Notes under the pieces: model-generated
Told to the model about the DNA's origin: nothing
Database searches by the model: none
The model's input: only the letters and a program-made list of their open reading frames with translations
Made by a program: the position numbers and the translations under genes
In this document: positions 43,195 through 45,130 of the stretch, piece after piece
How the letters are laid out: each line of letters begins with the position of its first letter
Position numbering within the stretch: position 1 is the first letter of the stretch
Assembly: GCF_013362815.1 (NCBI RefSeq)
Contig: NZ_JABFVK010000096.1
Location: forward strand, 1-45,130
Source of the DNA: Hamadaea sp.
Lineage (GTDB): Bacteria > Actinomycetota > Actinomycetes > Mycobacteriales > Micromonosporaceae
Length of the DNA: 45,130 bases
Direction: 5' to 3'

Positions 43195-45096
43195 CTACTC
43201 CCCAGGAGTCGTCTTAGCGATCTGCATGAGGAACTCGATGTTGGTCCGCGTCTGCTTGAGCTTGTCGAGCAGAAGGTCCAGCGCGGCCTGCGAATCCAGC
43301 GAGTGCAGGACCTTGCGGAGCTTGTGGACGATCGCCAGCTCCTCCGGCGCGAGCAGGATCTCTTCCTTACGCGTACCGGACGGGTCGATGTCGATCGCCG
43401 GGAAGATGCGCTTGTCGGCGATCTTCCGGTCGAGCTTGAGCTCCGCGTTGCCGGTGCCCTTGAACTCCTCGAAGATGACCGTGTCCATCATGGAGCCCGT
43501 CTCCACCAGCGCCGTGGCGATGATGGTGAGCGAGCCGCCGTTCTCGATGTTGCGGGCGGCGCCGAGGAAGCGCTTGGGCGGGTAGAGCGCGGTCGAGTCG
43601 ATACCGCCGGAGAGGATGCGGCCCGAGGCCGGCGCGGCCAGGTTGTACGCCCGGCCGAGACGGGTGATCGAGTCCAGCAGCACGACCACGTCGTGTCCGA
43701 GCTCGACGAGTCGCTTGGCGCGCTCGATGGCCAGCTCGGCGACGGTGGTGTGGTCCATCGGCGGACGGTCGAAGGTGGAGGCGATGACCTCACCCTTGAC
43801 CGAGCGCTGCATGTCGGTGACCTCTTCCGGGCGCTCGTCGACGAGCACGACCATCAGGTGGGTCTCCGGGTTGTTGTGGGTGATCGCGTTGGCGATCGCC
43901 TGCAGCACCATGGTCTTACCCGCCTTCGGCGGGGAGACGATCAGCGCACGCTGGCCCTTGCCGATCGGCATCACCAGGTCGATGACCCGGGTGGTGAGCA
44001 CGTTGGGCTCGGTCTCCAGCCGCAGGCGATCCTGCGGGTAGAGCGGGGTCAGCTTGTAGAACTCGGGGCGGCGCTTGGCCTCCTCCGCTTCCATGCCGTT
44101 GATCGTGTCGAGCCGGACCAGCGGGTTGTACTTGTCGCGGCGGCCTTCACCCTCGCGGGCGGACCGAACCGCACCGGTGATGGCGTCACCGCGGCGCAGG
44201 CCGTACTTCTTGACCTGAGACATCGCGACGTAGACGTCGTTCGGCCCGGAGAGGTAGCCGCTCGTGCGGACGAACGCGTAGTTCTCCAGCACGTCGACGA
44301 TGCCGGCGACCGGGATGAGCACCTCGTCCTCGTTGACCTGCGGCTCGCGCGGGCTGTCGCCGTCGCGCTCGTTACGGCCACGGCGACGGTCCCGGAAGCG
44401 GCTGCGCCGTCCACGGCGGCCGCCGTCCTCGTCGTCGTCGAAGTTGCGATCGCGATCGTTGCCCCGCTCGCCGCGCGGCTTGTCGTCGCCGTCGCCGTCG
44501 CCGGACTGGTCGCGGTTGCCCCGTTCGTTGCGCTCGCCACGCTCAGTGCGCTCGCCACGCTCGTTGCCGCTGCGGTCGCTGTTGCGCTCGCGACGGTCCC
44601 GGCGCTCGCGCTGCGGGCGTTCGGCCGCTTCGGCGCGGCCTTCCTCCTGGGCGGCCGGTGCCGCAGCGGTCTCGGCCGACTGGGCCGTGTCACGGGACCG
44701 GTCGGTGTCGCGAGTCCGCTCGGCGGGCGGACCGGCGGCGCGGCTGGCCCGACGCGGACGCTCCCGCTCGGCCGGGCGCTCGGCGGGCGCTTCCGTGGTC
44801 GTGGCGGCCGCGTCGCGTACCTCGGCTCGCACCTCATCGCGGGTGTTGCCGGCGGTGGCGGCTACCTCGGCGCGCGGCCGAGGCGTACCGGCTTGACGCT
44901 CCTGAATGGCGGAGATGAGCTCGCCCTTGCGCATCCGGGCGGTGCCCGAGATGCCGAGCGAGGCGGCCATGCTCTGCAGTTCGGGGAGCAGCATCGCTGT
45001 CAGGCCGCTGCCCGACCGGCGGCGCCGGGCGGTGCCGGCGGAGGCGTCGTCAGCGACGGTGGAGACATCCGACGTGGTGTCGGTGGTGTCGCTCAA
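43195..45096 (-). CDS. rho: Transcription termination factor Rho
   Basis: A 633-residue Rho. After the N-terminal Rho_N helices (MLLPELQSMAASLGISGTARMRKGELISAIQE, in part) there is a long low-complexity insert rich in Arg, Glu, Asp and Asn (about 70–265), normal for actinobacterial Rho and absent from E. coli (419 residues). The cold-shock RNA-binding domain (VAGIVDVLENYAFVRTSGYL, GPNDVYV) follows, then the ATPase with Walker A PPKAGKT, VDERPEEVTDM (catalytic Glu), Walker B VVVLLDSITR and the secondary RNA site GSLTIIATALVETGS. The start codon is TTG, with the GGAAGGA Shine–Dalgarno 8 nt before it. Confidence 0.96.
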   Translation of the reverse strand: MSDTTDTTSDVSTVADDASAGTARRRRSGSGLTAMLLPELQSMAASLGISGTARMRKGELISAIQERQAGTPRPRAEVAATAGNTRDEVRAEVRDAAATTTEAPAERPAERERPRRASRAAGPPAERTRDTDRSRDTAQSAETAAAPAAQEEGRAEAAERPQRERRDRRERNSDRSGNERGERTERGERNERGNRDQSGDGDGDDKPRGERGNDRDRNFDDDEDGGRRGRRSRFRDRRRGRNERDGDSPREPQVNEDEVLIPVAGIVDVLENYAFVRTSGYLSGPNDVYVAMSQVKKYGLRRGDAITGAVRSAREGEGRRDKYNPLVRLDTINGMEAEEAKRRPEFYKLTPLYPQDRLRLETEPNVLTTRVIDLVMPIGKGQRALIVSPPKAGKTMVLQAIANAITHNNPETHLMVVLVDERPEEVTDMQRSVKGEVIASTFDRPPMDHTTVAELAIERAKRLVELGHDVVVLLDSITRLGRAYNLAAPASGRILSGGIDSTALYPPKRFLGAARNIENGGSLTIIATALVETGSMMDTVIFEEFKGTGNAELKLDRKIADKRIFPAIDIDPSGTRKEEILLAPEELAIVHKLRKVLHSLDSQAALDLLLDKLKQTRTNIEFLMQIAKTTPGE

Positions 45097-45130
45097 TGGA
45101 TTCCTTCCCTCGATGGGCCGAGCTGCCCGG
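45097..45130 (-). promoter_or_regulatory. Rho leader and Shine–Dalgarno
   Basis: Only 34 bp of the rho upstream region lies in the window. GGAAGGA at 45103–45109 is the ribosome site that selects the TTG start. Any promoter or attenuator is outside. Confidence 0.6.

Overview
The window is high-GC DNA with GTG and TTG starts and actinobacterial gene order. It carries nucS (the mismatch-repair endonuclease of actinobacteria and archaea), a DUF2550 gene beside the ATP synthase operon, a murA with Asp at the catalytic Cys position, and a Rho with a long Arg/Asp/Glu-rich N-terminal insert. From protein style I infer Micromonosporaceae (Micromonospora or Actinoplanes type); the genus is not proven here. 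The order rho–rpmE–prfA–prmC–sua5–atp operon–DUF2550–PduO–murA–nucS matches the core gene order I know from Mycobacterium tuberculosis (roughly Rv1297–Rv1321), with several insertions. I see no tRNA, rRNA, transposase, prophage or CRISPR array.

Layout. 0–7 kb: the 3' end of a VCBS/FG-GAP repeat protein, a double-domain 3-hydroxyacyl-CoA dehydrogenase, a large secreted PQQ-type sugar dehydrogenase with PKD and duplicated C-terminal modules, and an alpha/beta hydrolase. 7–12 kb: an SDR oxidoreductase, an aldehyde dehydrogenase, nucS, a hairpin-repeat cluster, a DUF4126 membrane protein and a surface protein with an LAXTG-type sorting signal. 12.2–16.7 kb: a tightly overlapping four-gene operon (86-aa helical hairpin, 322-aa helical protein, FtsK/SpoIIIE ATPase, membrane protein) of unknown function. 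16.8–27 kb: ethylmalonyl-CoA mutase, two ABC exporters, 3-hydroxybutyryl-CoA dehydrogenase, an enolase-superfamily dehydratase, murA and a PduO-type adenosyltransferase. 27–36 kb: DUF2550 and the complete ATP synthase operon (minus strand), with a lipoprotein gene set into it on the other strand. 36–40 kb: low-molecular-weight phosphatase, Sua5, a Uma2 insert, prmC, prfA and rpmE. 40.2–42.9 kb: a three-gene RNA-repair operon (Rnl1-type RNA ligase, RlaP-like nucleotidyltransferase, T4-Pnkp-like kinase/phosphatase). 43.2–45.1 kb: rho.

The two most interesting systems are the RNA-repair operon set between the housekeeping genes rpmE and rho, and the FtsK-centred operon, whose parts (a WXG100-sized helical hairpin, a multi-domain FtsK ATPase and a membrane protein) resemble a minimal type VII-like machine. 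At DNA level I also see: a 63-bp palindromic element found downstream of both ABC exporters; large inverted repeats at convergent gene ends; an operator-like 12-mer shared by the two 3-hydroxyacyl-CoA dehydrogenase genes; eight genes with a TANNNT box 6–7 nt before the start codon, predicting leaderless mRNAs; and frequent GTACGC in all three reading frames.
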